From positions 1-34,353 of the IMG/VR virus record IMGVR_UViG_3300042691_012631: a stretch of DNA of 34,353 nt. The stretch is one strand, 5' to 3'. Position numbers and translations under genes: made by a program. The notes below the pieces were generated by a model, which ran no database searches, was not told the origin of the DNA, and saw nothing but the letters and a program-made list of their open reading frames with translations. The stretch is from a virus. This document shows positions 8,823 to 17,089 of this stretch, in pieces (the first letter of the stretch is position 1; every line of letters begins with the position of its first letter).

Positions 8823-9352
8823 AATTTATTAGTTACTATACCTATAAGTATAAAAATGAAGCTGCCAAATTAAAGCAGTCTTTAGAAGCATTAGGCTTGC
8901 AATACCATGTAGCAGTCATAGAAGATCAAGGCTCATGGGATGCCAATACCCATTACAAGCCAATATTTATCAAGCAACAGATACAGAATCAAAATGCTGT
9001 GGTGTGGCTAGATGCAGATTGCATGGTTTTAAGCCATCCACAATTATTCTTTGAGCTTGATTGTGATGTAGCCTTCCACAGATTTAGGGGCAAAGAACTT
9101 CTATCAGGAACAGTATTCTTTAAAAACACAGCTAGGACTATTGAGTTACTAGATAAGTGGATTGCAATTAATAAAGAAAATCCTGAGATCTTTGATCAAA
9201 AAAACCTAGATCAGGCATTAAAATCTATGACTGATATATCAATCCTAGAGCTTCCGCCTGAATACTGCTTTATCTTTGATCTATCTAAAGATTACTATCC
9301 TAGGGTAAACCCTATAATTGAGCATTATCAAGCAAGTAGGAAGTTTAGATGA
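8819..9352 (+). CDS. GT-A fold glycosyltransferase
   Basis: The protein has 177 residues. VVWLDADCMVL (about 61-71) contains a DxD motif, D65-A-D67, that would hold the metal and nucleotide-sugar; VAFHRF ... GTVFFKNTART (about 84-104) and a late FDQKNLDQAL block match GT-A transferases of the nucleotide-diphospho-sugar transferase type. It starts in an ATGA overlap and ends in another. The acceptor is unknown. No signal peptide, so it acts in the cytoplasm. Confidence 0.72.
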   Translation: MKFISYYTYKYKNEAAKLKQSLEALGLQYHVAVIEDQGSWDANTHYKPIFIKQQIQNQNAVVWLDADCMVLSHPQLFFELDCDVAFHRFRGKELLSGTVFFKNTARTIELLDKWIAINKENPEIFDQKNLDQALKSMTDISILELPPEYCFIFDLSKDYYPRVNPIIEHYQASRKFR

Positions 9353-10191
9353 GAATTCTTACCATCTGTGGCATAGGAGATATTCATTGGGTAATGCTCA
9401 AGATGGAATCCTTTATAGAGAAAGAATGTAAAGGTGTAATTCCTGAGATTACAGTATGGAATTTTGATGGCAGACCAAGAGCAGATGGCTTTGTAAGTCG
9501 CATTCCTTTTGTAAAGTTTGCTGGCTATGACAATGAGCCAATGGGCAATAGGCAAAAGCGCCTATTCCATGAAATGTATATGGATGGATCTAAGGATATT
9601 GTTGCAGGCTTTAAAGGCTATGATTACTTTATCTGTGTAAATGGCAGCCTAAGAATTGGGCATAGCATGGATAATATCTTGCCCCAATACAAGGTGAACT
9701 GGAATTACCCCATCAATGTGGATGATTGCACTAGCCCATATAGTGAGCCTTATATAATTTTCTACTTCTCTAATCATGGGATGTTTACAGATTGGATCTC
9801 CAAAATGACTTCTGAAAAGATCAGGAGTTTTATGCAACAGATTAAAGGCTATAAGCTGATCCTTACTGGAAGCTCATGGGATGCGCCATTTAACCAAGAG
9901 CTAGAAGATAATGGAGTTATCAATCTTTGCGGAAAGACAGATTTAACTCAGCTATTTGGTTTGATTAAGGGCGCTTCTGCCTTTGTGGGTTGGTGTGGCG
10001 GGAATACCATAGTAAGCCAGCATTTAAATACACCCACTCTAATGCTTTGGTCTAATTACTTCTCCCATAGGGCTTTTCAAACTAACTGGGTTGATCCTGA
10101 TAGGCTAGGCAAGGTCTATATCCCTATGGATGTAGAAACAGCTACAAATGATTCCCTAATGAAGAATTTGGGGGTGCTTCTTGGAAAGTAA
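9349..10191 (+). CDS. GT-B fold glycosyltransferase, GT9 (heptosyltransferase)-like
   Basis: A 280-residue protein that starts MRILTICGIGDIHWV, like the GT9 N-terminal strand and glycine loop. The C-terminal donor-binding domain shows LCGKTDLTQLFGLIKGASAF, then VGWCGGNTIVSQHLNTPTLMLW (together about residues 193-236), close in order and spacing to the GT9 G-x-H/N-x2-A-A-L-x-T-P-T-x-x-L-x block. The usual acidic residue of the GDSGPMH motif is replaced (WCGGNTI). It overlaps both neighbours. Probably a sugar transferase; specificity unknown. Confidence 0.68.
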   Translation: MRILTICGIGDIHWVMLKMESFIEKECKGVIPEITVWNFDGRPRADGFVSRIPFVKFAGYDNEPMGNRQKRLFHEMYMDGSKDIVAGFKGYDYFICVNGSLRIGHSMDNILPQYKVNWNYPINVDDCTSPYSEPYIIFYFSNHGMFTDWISKMTSEKIRSFMQQIKGYKLILTGSSWDAPFNQELEDNGVINLCGKTDLTQLFGLIKGASAFVGWCGGNTIVSQHLNTPTLMLWSNYFSHRAFQTNWVDPDRLGKVYIPMDVETATNDSLMKNLGVLLGK

Positions 10192-10768
10192 GTTGCTTTG
10201 GCTTCCTAAGTTCGGCATAGGCTATTATCCTGTAGAAGATCAGCCCTATGATGAAGCCTATTGGCAAAAATACCTAGTCATGGAGAACACAGATATAGGG
10301 AAAACCCTTAATAAAGCTAGGGTAGATTTGGTTAAGCAATTTTGGATGAAAGAGATCCTAGATATAGGTATTGGGTCAGGCGCATTTGTAAAAGCCCTAG
10401 ATTATGCTTATGGCTTTGATATAAACCCATCAGCAGTTGCTTGGCTAAAAGAGGTAGGCAAGTATAAAGATCCTTATCCTGTAGATGCCATGAGCTTTTG
10501 GGATAGCCTAGAGCATATTCATAACCCAACTCATTTATTGAGCTATATCAAGAAATATGCTTTTATCTCCTGCCCTGTTTATGAAGATAAGGCGCACATT
10601 TTAAGAAGCAAGCATTTCCGCCCTGATGAGCATTGCTGGTATTGGACTAAGGAAGGATTGCAAAGATTTATGAGTAATTTTGGCTTTAGTCTTTTAGAAT
10701 ATAACCTAATGGAAACTGAAATAGGTAGAGAAGATATAGGAACTTTTGTATTTGTGAGAGATGAATGA
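10181..10768 (+). CDS. SAM-dependent methyltransferase
   Basis: Class I methyltransferase fold: motif I ILDIGIGSGAF (residues 59-69, D-x-G-x-G-x-G), the acidic strand YGFDINPSAV (about 76-85) and SFWDSLEHIHNP (about 106-117, motif II with a His-rich loop as in Methyltransf_23-type enzymes). It likely O-methylates a sugar placed by the three preceding genes, or a virion protein; this is inferred from position. The start is uncertain: TTG at 10181 (after GGGGGTG) or TTG at 10193 (after GGAAAG). Its stop overlaps the head-closure start (ATGA). Confidence 0.72.
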   Translation: MESKLLWLPKFGIGYYPVEDQPYDEAYWQKYLVMENTDIGKTLNKARVDLVKQFWMKEILDIGIGSGAFVKALDYAYGFDINPSAVAWLKEVGKYKDPYPVDAMSFWDSLEHIHNPTHLLSYIKKYAFISCPVYEDKAHILRSKHFRPDEHCWYWTKEGLQRFMSNFGFSLLEYNLMETEIGREDIGTFVFVRDE

Positions 10769-11079
10769 AAGCAGGCAAATTAGATCGCAGAGTTCAAATT
10801 AAAGTAAAGACAGCTAGCAGGGATGCTTATGGCGCTGAGATCCTTACTTATTCAGTTTTGGCTACAGTATGGGCTGAAGTAGTTCCCACTAGCGGTAGGG
10901 AATACTTTGCAGCAGCGCAATTTATTCCTGAAGCAACTCTAAAAATTAGAATGCGCTTTAGGGAAGATTTTGATGAAACTGCGCTAATCTCCTATGATGG
11001 GGTGGACTATAACATTCTCTACATTGCAGAGATCGGCAGAGCAGATGGGCTAGAGGTCTTAGTTAAGAAGCCAGTATGA
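10765..11079 (+). CDS. Head closure / head-tail joining protein (Phage_H_T_join)
   Basis: This 104-residue stopper protein closes the connector after packaging. KLDRRVQIKVKTASRDAYG (residues 4-22) and WAEVVPTSGREYF (about 36-48) are the hallmark segments of the SPP1 gp16/HK97 head-closure family. It lies directly after the methyltransferase and directly before the gp10-like gene, showing that the sugar cassette interrupts an otherwise standard connector-to-stopper order. Confidence 0.88.
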   Translation: MKAGKLDRRVQIKVKTASRDAYGAEILTYSVLATVWAEVVPTSGREYFAAAQFIPEATLKIRMRFREDFDETALISYDGVDYNILYIAEIGRADGLEVLVKKPV

Positions 11080-11558
11080 TTAATGTAAAAATCCAAGGCT
11101 TAGAGCAAGTTAAGAAAGCTCTTAATCAGCTTCCTGTAGAAATCCAGCAGAGAGCCTTAAGATCAGCAGTTTCCGCATCAGCTAAAGTAGTTGTAGATGC
11201 TGCCATTCAAAAAGCACCCGCAGGTGAAACTGGCAATCTTAAAAAATCAATCTACAGATATAGAAGTAGAAGTGAATCAGGAACAGGCAGAGAAACCTAT
11301 TTGATAGGTGTTCGCAAGGGCAAGAAAGCCTATGCTGATACAGCAAGAAACAGAAGGTTAAATAGGGTAGGCAAGAAATATACAGTTCAAGGAGAAGCCT
11401 ATTATTGGCGCTTTTTGGAGTTCGGAACTGTTAAAATGCAAGCAAAGCCCTTTATGCGCCCTGCTTTTGAAGGATCTAGAGGGAAGATCTTAGAGGTAAT
11501 GAAAGAAAGATTAGGCAAGGCAATTCAAACTCAAGCAAATAAATTGGCTAAAAAATGA
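11076..11558 (+). CDS. Tail completion / neck protein, HK97 gp10 family
   Basis: A 160-residue protein with IQGLEQVKKALNQLP at the start, APAGETGNLKKSI (about 48-60) and YYWRFLEFGT ... KPFMRPAFE in the second half. These three blocks define the HK97 gp10 family, which joins head and tail. Strongly basic overall. It overlaps both neighbours by 4 bases. Confidence 0.9.
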   Translation: MINVKIQGLEQVKKALNQLPVEIQQRALRSAVSASAKVVVDAAIQKAPAGETGNLKKSIYRYRSRSESGTGRETYLIGVRKGKKAYADTARNRRLNRVGKKYTVQGEAYYWRFLEFGTVKMQAKPFMRPAFEGSRGKILEVMKERLGKAIQTQANKLAKK

Positions 11559-11902
11559 CTATAGAAACTTCAATTTATTCCGCCCTACAGGGATTAGCTA
11601 ATGGCAGGGTCTATCCATTGCAAGCGCCTGAGAAAGTTACTTTCCCATGCATTGTATATTTTCGGATTAACTCAGCACCTATTAATACCTTGGATGGCGC
11701 ATCTACTCTTGATTTAGTTCGCATTCAGGTGGATACTTATGCAAAGACTTATTCAGCCTGCAAAGTGCTTGCTGAATCTGTTAGGTCATCTTTAGAAGGA
11801 AGCGCAGTAAAGGCAACTTTACAGACTGATCAAGATATTTTTGAGCCTGATTTATCTGTTTACAGAGTATCTCAGGATTATTATGTATGGCAAACTAGGT
11901 AG
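11555..11902 (+). CDS. Tail terminator protein (DUF3168-like)
   Basis: A 115-residue protein with the N-terminal SIYSALQGLANGRVYPLQAP, the strand FPCIVYF, and LVRIQVDTYAKTYSACKVLAESVRSSL. This arrangement is the DUF3168/lambda gpU-like tail terminator pattern. It caps the tail tube and sets the head-proximal end. It precedes the tail tube gene, as expected. Confidence 0.85.
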   Translation: MTIETSIYSALQGLANGRVYPLQAPEKVTFPCIVYFRINSAPINTLDGASTLDLVRIQVDTYAKTYSACKVLAESVRSSLEGSAVKATLQTDQDIFEPDLSVYRVSQDYYVWQTR

Positions 11903-11910
11903 GAGTTAAT

Positions 11911-12333
11911 ATGAGTTCAAATGCTTTAGAAGCACAAGGAATGTTAATCAAGATTGGTAATGGCGCTTCTCCTGAAGTGTTCTCTACTATTTCTGAAATT
12001 AAGACCTTTAGTGGTCCAACAGGGTCAGCAGCAGTTATTGATGTTACTGATCTAAGCTCTACTGCTAAAGAAAAGCGCATGGGTCTAGCTGATGAAGGAC
12101 AGTTGAGTTTCACTATCAACTATATTCCTGATAACACTCAGCACGCACTACTTCGCACTCAGCGAGCAAGCCGAGAGGAAACCAATTTTAAGATGGTCTT
12201 TACTGATGATAGCCCTTCTACTACTTGGAGTTTCTCTGCATTTGTAACTGGCTTTGCTGTATCAGGCGCAGTTGATAATGTGGTAGAAGCTACTGTAACT
12301 TTAGAAATTACTGGATCAATCACACAGAGCTAA
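11911..12333 (+). CDS. Major tail tube protein
   Basis: A 140-residue protein of mixed beta composition, with FSTISEIKTFSGPTGSAAVIDVTDLSS (read in pieces: residues about 25-51), EGQLSFTINYIPDN and a C-terminal VVEATVTLEITGSI strand. This matches tail tube proteins of the lambda gpV/TIGR02126 type. It polymerises around the tape measure. A good AGGAGTTAAT site precedes the ATG, in keeping with high expression. Confidence 0.88.
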   Translation: MSSNALEAQGMLIKIGNGASPEVFSTISEIKTFSGPTGSAAVIDVTDLSSTAKEKRMGLADEGQLSFTINYIPDNTQHALLRTQRASREETNFKMVFTDDSPSTTWSFSAFVTGFAVSGAVDNVVEATVTLEITGSITQS

Positions 12334-12335
12334 GA

Positions 12336-12683
12336 ATGGCAATCTTAAATAGAGAAGCAATATTAGGCGCATTAGATTTAAAAAAAGAGTTAGTTAAAGT
12401 TCCTGAGTGGGGCGGTGAAGTTTACATCAGCATGATGACTGGTGAAGCTAGAGATGCTTGGGAACAGGGATTGGTAGGCGGTAAAGGTGCAAACCTAGAG
12501 AATATTAGAGCTAGGCTTGTTTCCTTTACTGCTGTGGATGAGCAAGGCAAGCGCATTTTTAATAATGAAGATGCTGTAGAGCTTGGCAAGAAATCCGCAA
12601 CTGCTCTTGAGAGATGTGTAAAGGTGGCGCAGAAGTTAAATAGATTAACTGAGGAAGAATTAGATAATCTAGTAAAAAACTAA
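12336..12683 (+). CDS. Tail assembly chaperone (gpG-like, 0-frame product)
   Basis: A 115-residue protein in the slot of lambda G, between tail tube and tape measure. It helps load the tape measure and recruit tube subunits but is not in the virion. The 0-frame ends at TAA 12681-12683, immediately after a slippery heptamer. The sequence contains VPEWGGEVYISMMTGEARDAWE, typical of this chaperone family. Confidence 0.85.
   Translation: MAILNREAILGALDLKKELVKVPEWGGEVYISMMTGEARDAWEQGLVGGKGANLENIRARLVSFTAVDEQGKRIFNNEDAVELGKKSATALERCVKVAQKLNRLTEEELDNLVKN
12674..12680 (+). promoter_or_regulatory. -1 ribosomal frameshift site A AAA AAC
   Basis: In the chaperone frame the codons are GTA AAA AAC TAA, so the heptamer A AAA AAC (12674-12680) is in the exact X XXY YYZ register and is followed at once by a stop codon. 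Slipping back one base continues at CTA 12680 and opens a 67-codon extension. This is the same device as lambda G/GT. Confidence 0.9.
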
Positions 12684-12883
12684 AAGCCCATCCCCAAAGA
12701 CAGTTCTACTTTAGTTTAGCTCTGAAATTGGGAATGCCAGTTGGGGAGATGTTAAGAAGGATGGATAGTGCTGAGATAACTGAATGGATGGCATACTTTA
12801 AGTTAGAAACACTTCCAAAACAGAAAGCATCAGATGTAATAAAAGCCAAATTTGCTCACAGGGTTAAGAGGAAAGAAAAATAA
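12680..12883 (+). CDS. Frameshift extension (T domain) of the tail assembly chaperone
   Basis: Read in the -1 frame from 12680, this gives 67 residues to TAA 12881-12883 and no Met start is needed. It contains FYFSLALKLGMPVGEMLRR and EITEWMAYFKLE, the pattern of gpT-like domains of lambdoid and HK97-type phages. The fused product would be about 182 residues. In lambda, the T part contacts the tube protein while G contacts the tape measure. The stop overlaps the tape measure ATG (TAATG). It has no start of its own, so simple gene callers miss it. Confidence 0.88.
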   Translation, partial: LKAHPQRQFYFSLALKLGMPVGEMLRRMDSAEITEWMAYFKLETLPKQKASDVIKAKFAHRVKRKEK

Positions 12884-14760
12884 TGGCATCATTAGGGCAA
12901 TTAGTAGTTTCTCTTACTGCTGAAACTGCGCAATTCAAAGAAGCGCTTTCTAAAGCAGCCTATGAAACTGATAGGGCTATGAAGAAGATTGAATCTTCTA
13001 CTAGCTTTGTTTCTACTGCCTTCAAAACTCTCTTAACTGCTGGAGTAGTGGCGCAAGTTACTAGCGGTGTTAATTCAATCATTGATTCTATGGCTCGCCT
13101 AGATGATATGGCTGAAGCTACAGGCGCATCTGTTGAGAATCTTTCTGCTCTAGCAAATCAGGCAAAGATAAGTGGTTTAGAAATTGGCTCTCTAGAGGGC
13201 GCTTTAGTAAAATTTAATAAATCTCTGTTCTCTGTAACTGAGGAATCTAGCAAGGTTGAGAAAGCGCTTAATGCTATTGGCTTATCTGCTGGTCAGCTTC
13301 GCAGCATGGATACAGCAGAAGCTACTTTGCTTATTGCTAAAGCTCTTGATGGATTTGCAGATAGCGCAAATAAAGCTGCCATTATTCAAACCATCTTTGG
13401 AAAATCAGCTAGGGAAGTAGCGCCATTCTTAAAAGATTTGGCTGAAACTGGAACTCTTAATGCTACTGTAAGCAAAGAGCAAGCAGCGCAGGCTGAAGCG
13501 CTACAGAAATCAATTAAAAGGCTTGGCTTGGAGTTTGATCTATTTACTAAGAGCATTGTAAGTAGTGCAATTCCAGCGCTTCTAGAGTTCTTTAAAACTT
13601 TAAATGCAATCATTCAGCCTTATGCAATTCTAGGTAATAACCTACAAGAATTAGAAACTGCATTAGCAAAAGTTAATGCAACTATTGAAAAGAATAACTC
13701 TTTAGGGAAAGAGAACTCTAAGAGCAATTTAGAACTGCAAAAAGGTTTGCAAACCCGCATTTCTTTCTTGAAAGAGCAAAAGCGCATTGAGGAAGAAATA
13801 GCTAATAATGCTGCTAAACCTAAGAAGCAAGCGCAATTTGATCCTAAAGACTATTCTAAAGGATTAGCTTCAATTAATGAAAGCAATATGAAGTTCCTTA
13901 CTTCTGTTAGAGATATGACTAACAGGATTAATATGGAGATGGAAAATGTATTTTCTTCTGAAACAGAGAAGAAGCTACAGGCTAATCTTTTAACCTTGCA
14001 AAAGATGGTTGAGGATGCAGCTACATCTATGGCTAAACAGCTAGATGAAAAGAATATTACTCCTGAACAGTATGCAGCAGGAGTTAAGGAACTATCTTTG
14101 AATTATGTAGCAGCTATTGAGGTAGCTACAAAGCTAAAAGAAACTCAGGATGAGTTGAACTCTAGCTATTCTTATGGCGCAGCAGTAGCGCTTTCACAGT
14201 ATATTAATCAATCACAGAATCTAGCTAATGCATCAGCAGGCATAGTAACCAATGGTTTAAGAAGCATGGAAGATGCTCTTTTTGGAGTGATTAGCGGAAC
14301 TATGAATGCATCTCAAGCATTCTCAAGCATGGTTAAGAGCATTCTTGCTGATATTGCAAAGCTAATGATTAGGCAATCCATAACTGCGCCTTTAGCTGGC
14401 TTATTGTCTAGCTCATTGGGTAGCTTCTTTGGCGGATCTGTTCAGGCAGCGCCTACTTCTACTGGCTTAATGAGTTTTGATGGCGCTGGCTATGGTGGTG
14501 GCAGAGCCTTAGGCGGTGATGTAAATGCAGGAACTTCTTACTTAGTTGGTGAGAGAGGTGCTGAGATATTCACTCCAAATATGAATGGCTCAATCATTCC
14601 TAATGGCGCAATGGGGCAAACTAATAATGTTGTAGTTAATGTGAATATGGAAAATGGAACAGTTGATGCCAAAGATGGCAGCAAATTAGGTGTATTGATT
14701 GGCAATGTAGTCAAGCAAGAATTAGTCAAACAGAAAAGGGCAGGGGGCTTGTTAGCATAA
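12883..14760 (+). CDS. Tape measure protein
   Basis: A 625-residue, largely helical protein that sets tail length. The N-terminal region (LVVSLTAETAQFKEALSKA) and a long Ala/Lys/Glu-rich helical middle are typical. A hydrophobic segment (about 485-520) is followed by a C-terminal domain with SYLVGERGAEIFTPNMNGSIIPNG, a widespread tape-measure ending. At about 0.15 nm per residue the tail would be near 90-95 nm (family rule, not measured). The start follows TAATG coupling. Confidence 0.93.
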   Translation: MASLGQLVVSLTAETAQFKEALSKAAYETDRAMKKIESSTSFVSTAFKTLLTAGVVAQVTSGVNSIIDSMARLDDMAEATGASVENLSALANQAKISGLEIGSLEGALVKFNKSLFSVTEESSKVEKALNAIGLSAGQLRSMDTAEATLLIAKALDGFADSANKAAIIQTIFGKSAREVAPFLKDLAETGTLNATVSKEQAAQAEALQKSIKRLGLEFDLFTKSIVSSAIPALLEFFKTLNAIIQPYAILGNNLQELETALAKVNATIEKNNSLGKENSKSNLELQKGLQTRISFLKEQKRIEEEIANNAAKPKKQAQFDPKDYSKGLASINESNMKFLTSVRDMTNRINMEMENVFSSETEKKLQANLLTLQKMVEDAATSMAKQLDEKNITPEQYAAGVKELSLNYVAAIEVATKLKETQDELNSSYSYGAAVALSQYINQSQNLANASAGIVTNGLRSMEDALFGVISGTMNASQAFSSMVKSILADIAKLMIRQSITAPLAGLLSSSLGSFFGGSVQAAPTSTGLMSFDGAGYGGGRALGGDVNAGTSYLVGERGAEIFTPNMNGSIIPNGAMGQTNNVVVNVNMENGTVDAKDGSKLGVLIGNVVKQELVKQKRAGGLLA

Positions 14761-15098
14761 TGGCAACTTTTACATATCAGCCTTCTTATGGAATTGCAGT
14801 AAAGAAAGAGCCTAAAGTCTTAGCTGTTAAATTTGGTGATGGCTATGAGCAGAGGGCGCAATTTGGTATTAATCAGAATCCTAGGGTATGGGATCTGCAA
14901 TTTAATGGCAAAACAGAATCAGAAGCAGATGCTATAGATGCATTTTTTACTACTGAGAAAGGTGTTACCTACTTTAACTGGACTCCACCACAGGGCGCAG
15001 CAGGAAAATGGATTTGCAGATCTTGGGATATTTCTTTAGTAGAAGTTGATTGCTATAACATTGCAGCAACTTTTGAGGAAGTCTTTGATCTAGGCTAA
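14760..15098 (+). CDS. Minor tail protein, lambda gpM-like
   Basis: 112 residues with TYQPSYGIAVKKEPKVLAVKFGDGYEQR at the start (read in two pieces) and VTYFNWTPP in the middle, matching the Phage_min_tail (gpM) family. It forms part of the tail tip ring after the tape measure. It begins in a TAATG overlap. Confidence 0.9.
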   Translation: MATFTYQPSYGIAVKKEPKVLAVKFGDGYEQRAQFGINQNPRVWDLQFNGKTESEADAIDAFFTTEKGVTYFNWTPPQGAAGKWICRSWDISLVEVDCYNIAATFEEVFDLG

Positions 15099-15100
15099 TT

Positions 15101-15808
15101 ATGAGCTATCCATTAAAGATTTCTTCTGAGCTACAAAAGTTAGCGCCTAATGCAGTTATTGAGCTTTATGAGCTTGATGCTTCCACTTTTGGCGGTAGTG
15201 TTTATTATTTTCATGCTGGCACTAATGGGCTTACTCAAGCTGTAGTATGGCAAGGGCAAGAATATCAGCCTTATCCAGTTCAGATTACTGGCTTTGAGAT
15301 TTCTACAGGCGGTCAGATTCCTAGACCTAAAATGGTGGTTTCTAATTTATCAGGAATTATCACAGCATTAGTTTTAGCATATGATGATCTTTTGGGCGCT
15401 AAGATTACTAGAAAGCGCACTATGCAGAAATATCTAGATGCTGTTAATTTTGCAGGCGGTGTAAACCCTGATGCAGATCCTACAGCAGAATTTCCTGATG
15501 ATATTTACTATATTGAAAGAAAGACTTCTGAAAATAAATCAGCAGTAGAGTTTGAACTTTCTGCTTCTTTTGATGTGCAAGGTGTAAAACTTCCTAGAAG
15601 GCAAATCATTCAAAATATTTGCCCTTGGGTTTATAGGGGTGCTGAATGTGGATATGCAGGATCTAATTACTGGAATGCCAATGATCAGCCAGTAGGATCT
15701 TTAGGGCAGGATGTTTGTGGAAAAAGAATATCTTCCTGTGAGCTTAGATTTGGCACAAATGGAGAATTACCTTTTGGCGGATTTCCAGCAGCTTCACTCA
15801 TAAAATGA
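15101..15808 (+). CDS. Minor tail protein, lambda gpL-like
   Basis: 235 residues; tail tip hub protein. The N-terminus has ELQKLAPNAVIELYELDA and the C-terminal part carries four cysteines (NICPW, AECGYAG, DVCGK, SSCELRFG), as in lambda gpL, where they hold an iron-sulfur cluster. All four are present, so cluster binding is expected. Gene order M-L-K-I-J is kept. Confidence 0.9.
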   Translation: MSYPLKISSELQKLAPNAVIELYELDASTFGGSVYYFHAGTNGLTQAVVWQGQEYQPYPVQITGFEISTGGQIPRPKMVVSNLSGIITALVLAYDDLLGAKITRKRTMQKYLDAVNFAGGVNPDADPTAEFPDDIYYIERKTSENKSAVEFELSASFDVQGVKLPRRQIIQNICPWVYRGAECGYAGSNYWNANDQPVGSLGQDVCGKRISSCELRFGTNGELPFGGFPAASLIK

Positions 15809-16527
15809 TTCTTTCTGATGCGGTTAAAGTAAGATTTGTAGAGCAAGCCAAAGCGGAAAACCCTAGGGAAGCCTGCGGTTTAGTAATTATTAAGAATGGC
15901 AAGCAAGTCTATAAGCCATGCAAGAATCTTGCTAGAGGAACAGATCAATTTGTATTAGATCCTGAAGATTATGCAAATGCTGATGAAGAAGGAGAGATTG
16001 TTGCTGTAATTCATTCTCATCCAAATATTAGCGCAAAGCCATCTCAGGCTGATTTAGTTAGCTGTGAAGCAAGCGGATTGCCTTGGTTTATCTGTGGGCT
16101 GCCTAGTGAGCAATGGGAATATATAGAGCCTACAGGCTATGTAGCGCCTTTGGTAGGAAGGCAATGGGCGCATGGTGTATTAGACTGCTATTCAATCATT
16201 AAAGATTGGTATCTACAAAGCAGAAATATTGAGCTTTTAGACTTTGAAAGAAGGGATGAATGGTGGAAAATAGGGGAGAATCTCTATTTAGATAATTTTG
16301 AGAAGGCTGGATTTAGGAAAATAAGCAAGGATGAGCTTTCTGAGGGAGATGTAATTTTGATGTGCATCTATTCAGAAGTTCCTAATCATGGCGCTATTTA
16401 TTTGGGTGATGGGCTAATCCTACACCATGTGCAGAATAGATTATCTACTAGGGATGTGTATGGTGGATATTGGCTTAAAAATACTTATGGTTATCTAAGA
16501 TATGAAAAAGATTCAGCTTTTAGGTGA
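15805..16527 (+). CDS. Tail assembly protein, lambda gpK-like (JAMM + NlpC/P60)
   Basis: 240 residues with two enzyme-like domains. The N-terminal JAMM/Mov34 domain has E23 and the motif H70-S-H72-P ... S80-x-x-D83. The C-terminal NlpC/P60 cysteine peptidase has C128 (LDCYSII) and H195 (NHGAIYLGDG). All key residues are intact, so both metal and cysteine peptidase activities are plausible, for tail tip processing or local cell wall cutting. It overlaps L by 4 bases and I by 26 bases. Confidence 0.9.
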   Translation: MILSDAVKVRFVEQAKAENPREACGLVIIKNGKQVYKPCKNLARGTDQFVLDPEDYANADEEGEIVAVIHSHPNISAKPSQADLVSCEASGLPWFICGLPSEQWEYIEPTGYVAPLVGRQWAHGVLDCYSIIKDWYLQSRNIELLDFERRDEWWKIGENLYLDNFEKAGFRKISKDELSEGDVILMCIYSEVPNHGAIYLGDGLILHHVQNRLSTRDVYGGYWLKNTYGYLRYEKDSAFR

Positions 16528-17089
16528 ATTAGGCAAAAAGTTCGGCAAGAGCTTTAAGATGGATGTTAAGAATCCTGCTGAAGCTGTTCGGGCTTTGTGT
16601 GTTAATTTTCCTGAGTTTAGAAAAGAATTGCTTGAATCAGGAGATAAAGGCATTGGCTATAGGGTAATTGTAGGCAAGCAAGATCAAACTGTAGAAGAAT
16701 TAAATAATCCATCAGGCAAAAATACAATTAAATTTGTTCCAGTTCTACAAGGCGCAGGCGGTGGCGGTGGGTTAAATATTATTGCTGGAGTAGTTCTTTT
16801 GGTGGCAGCAGCAGCTTTAAATATTGTTGCACCTTTTAATCCTGTATCTCCTTATTTGATTAGCGCTGGAGTAGCCATGATTATTGGCGGAGTAATTCAA
16901 ATGCTCACTCCTGTTCCAAATCTAAATTCTGATACTTCTAACAATAGCCCTGATAATAAGCCATCCTATGCATTTAATGGTGGAGTAAATACTTCTGCCC
17001 AAGGGTATCCAGTTCCAGTAGGTTATGGAAGAATGGTTGTAGGAAGCGCTGTAATTAGTGCAGGAATTGTTGCAGAGGAATTGCCATGA
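16502..17089 (+). CDS. Tail assembly protein, lambda gpI-like
   Basis: 195 residues. It begins with a ubiquitin-like fold segment (IQLLGELGKKFGKSFKMDV), then a glycine run (QGAGGGGGLN, about 85) leading into two hydrophobic segments (residues about 89-110 and 117-135), and ends YPVPVGYGRMVVGSAVISAGI. This is the lambda gpI architecture. It acts before J joins the tip. The start lies inside K with no strong ribosome site, so coupled translation is likely. Confidence 0.88.
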   Translation: MKKIQLLGELGKKFGKSFKMDVKNPAEAVRALCVNFPEFRKELLESGDKGIGYRVIVGKQDQTVEELNNPSGKNTIKFVPVLQGAGGGGGLNIIAGVVLLVAAAALNIVAPFNPVSPYLISAGVAMIIGGVIQMLTPVPNLNSDTSNNSPDNKPSYAFNGGVNTSAQGYPVPVGYGRMVVGSAVISAGIVAEELP

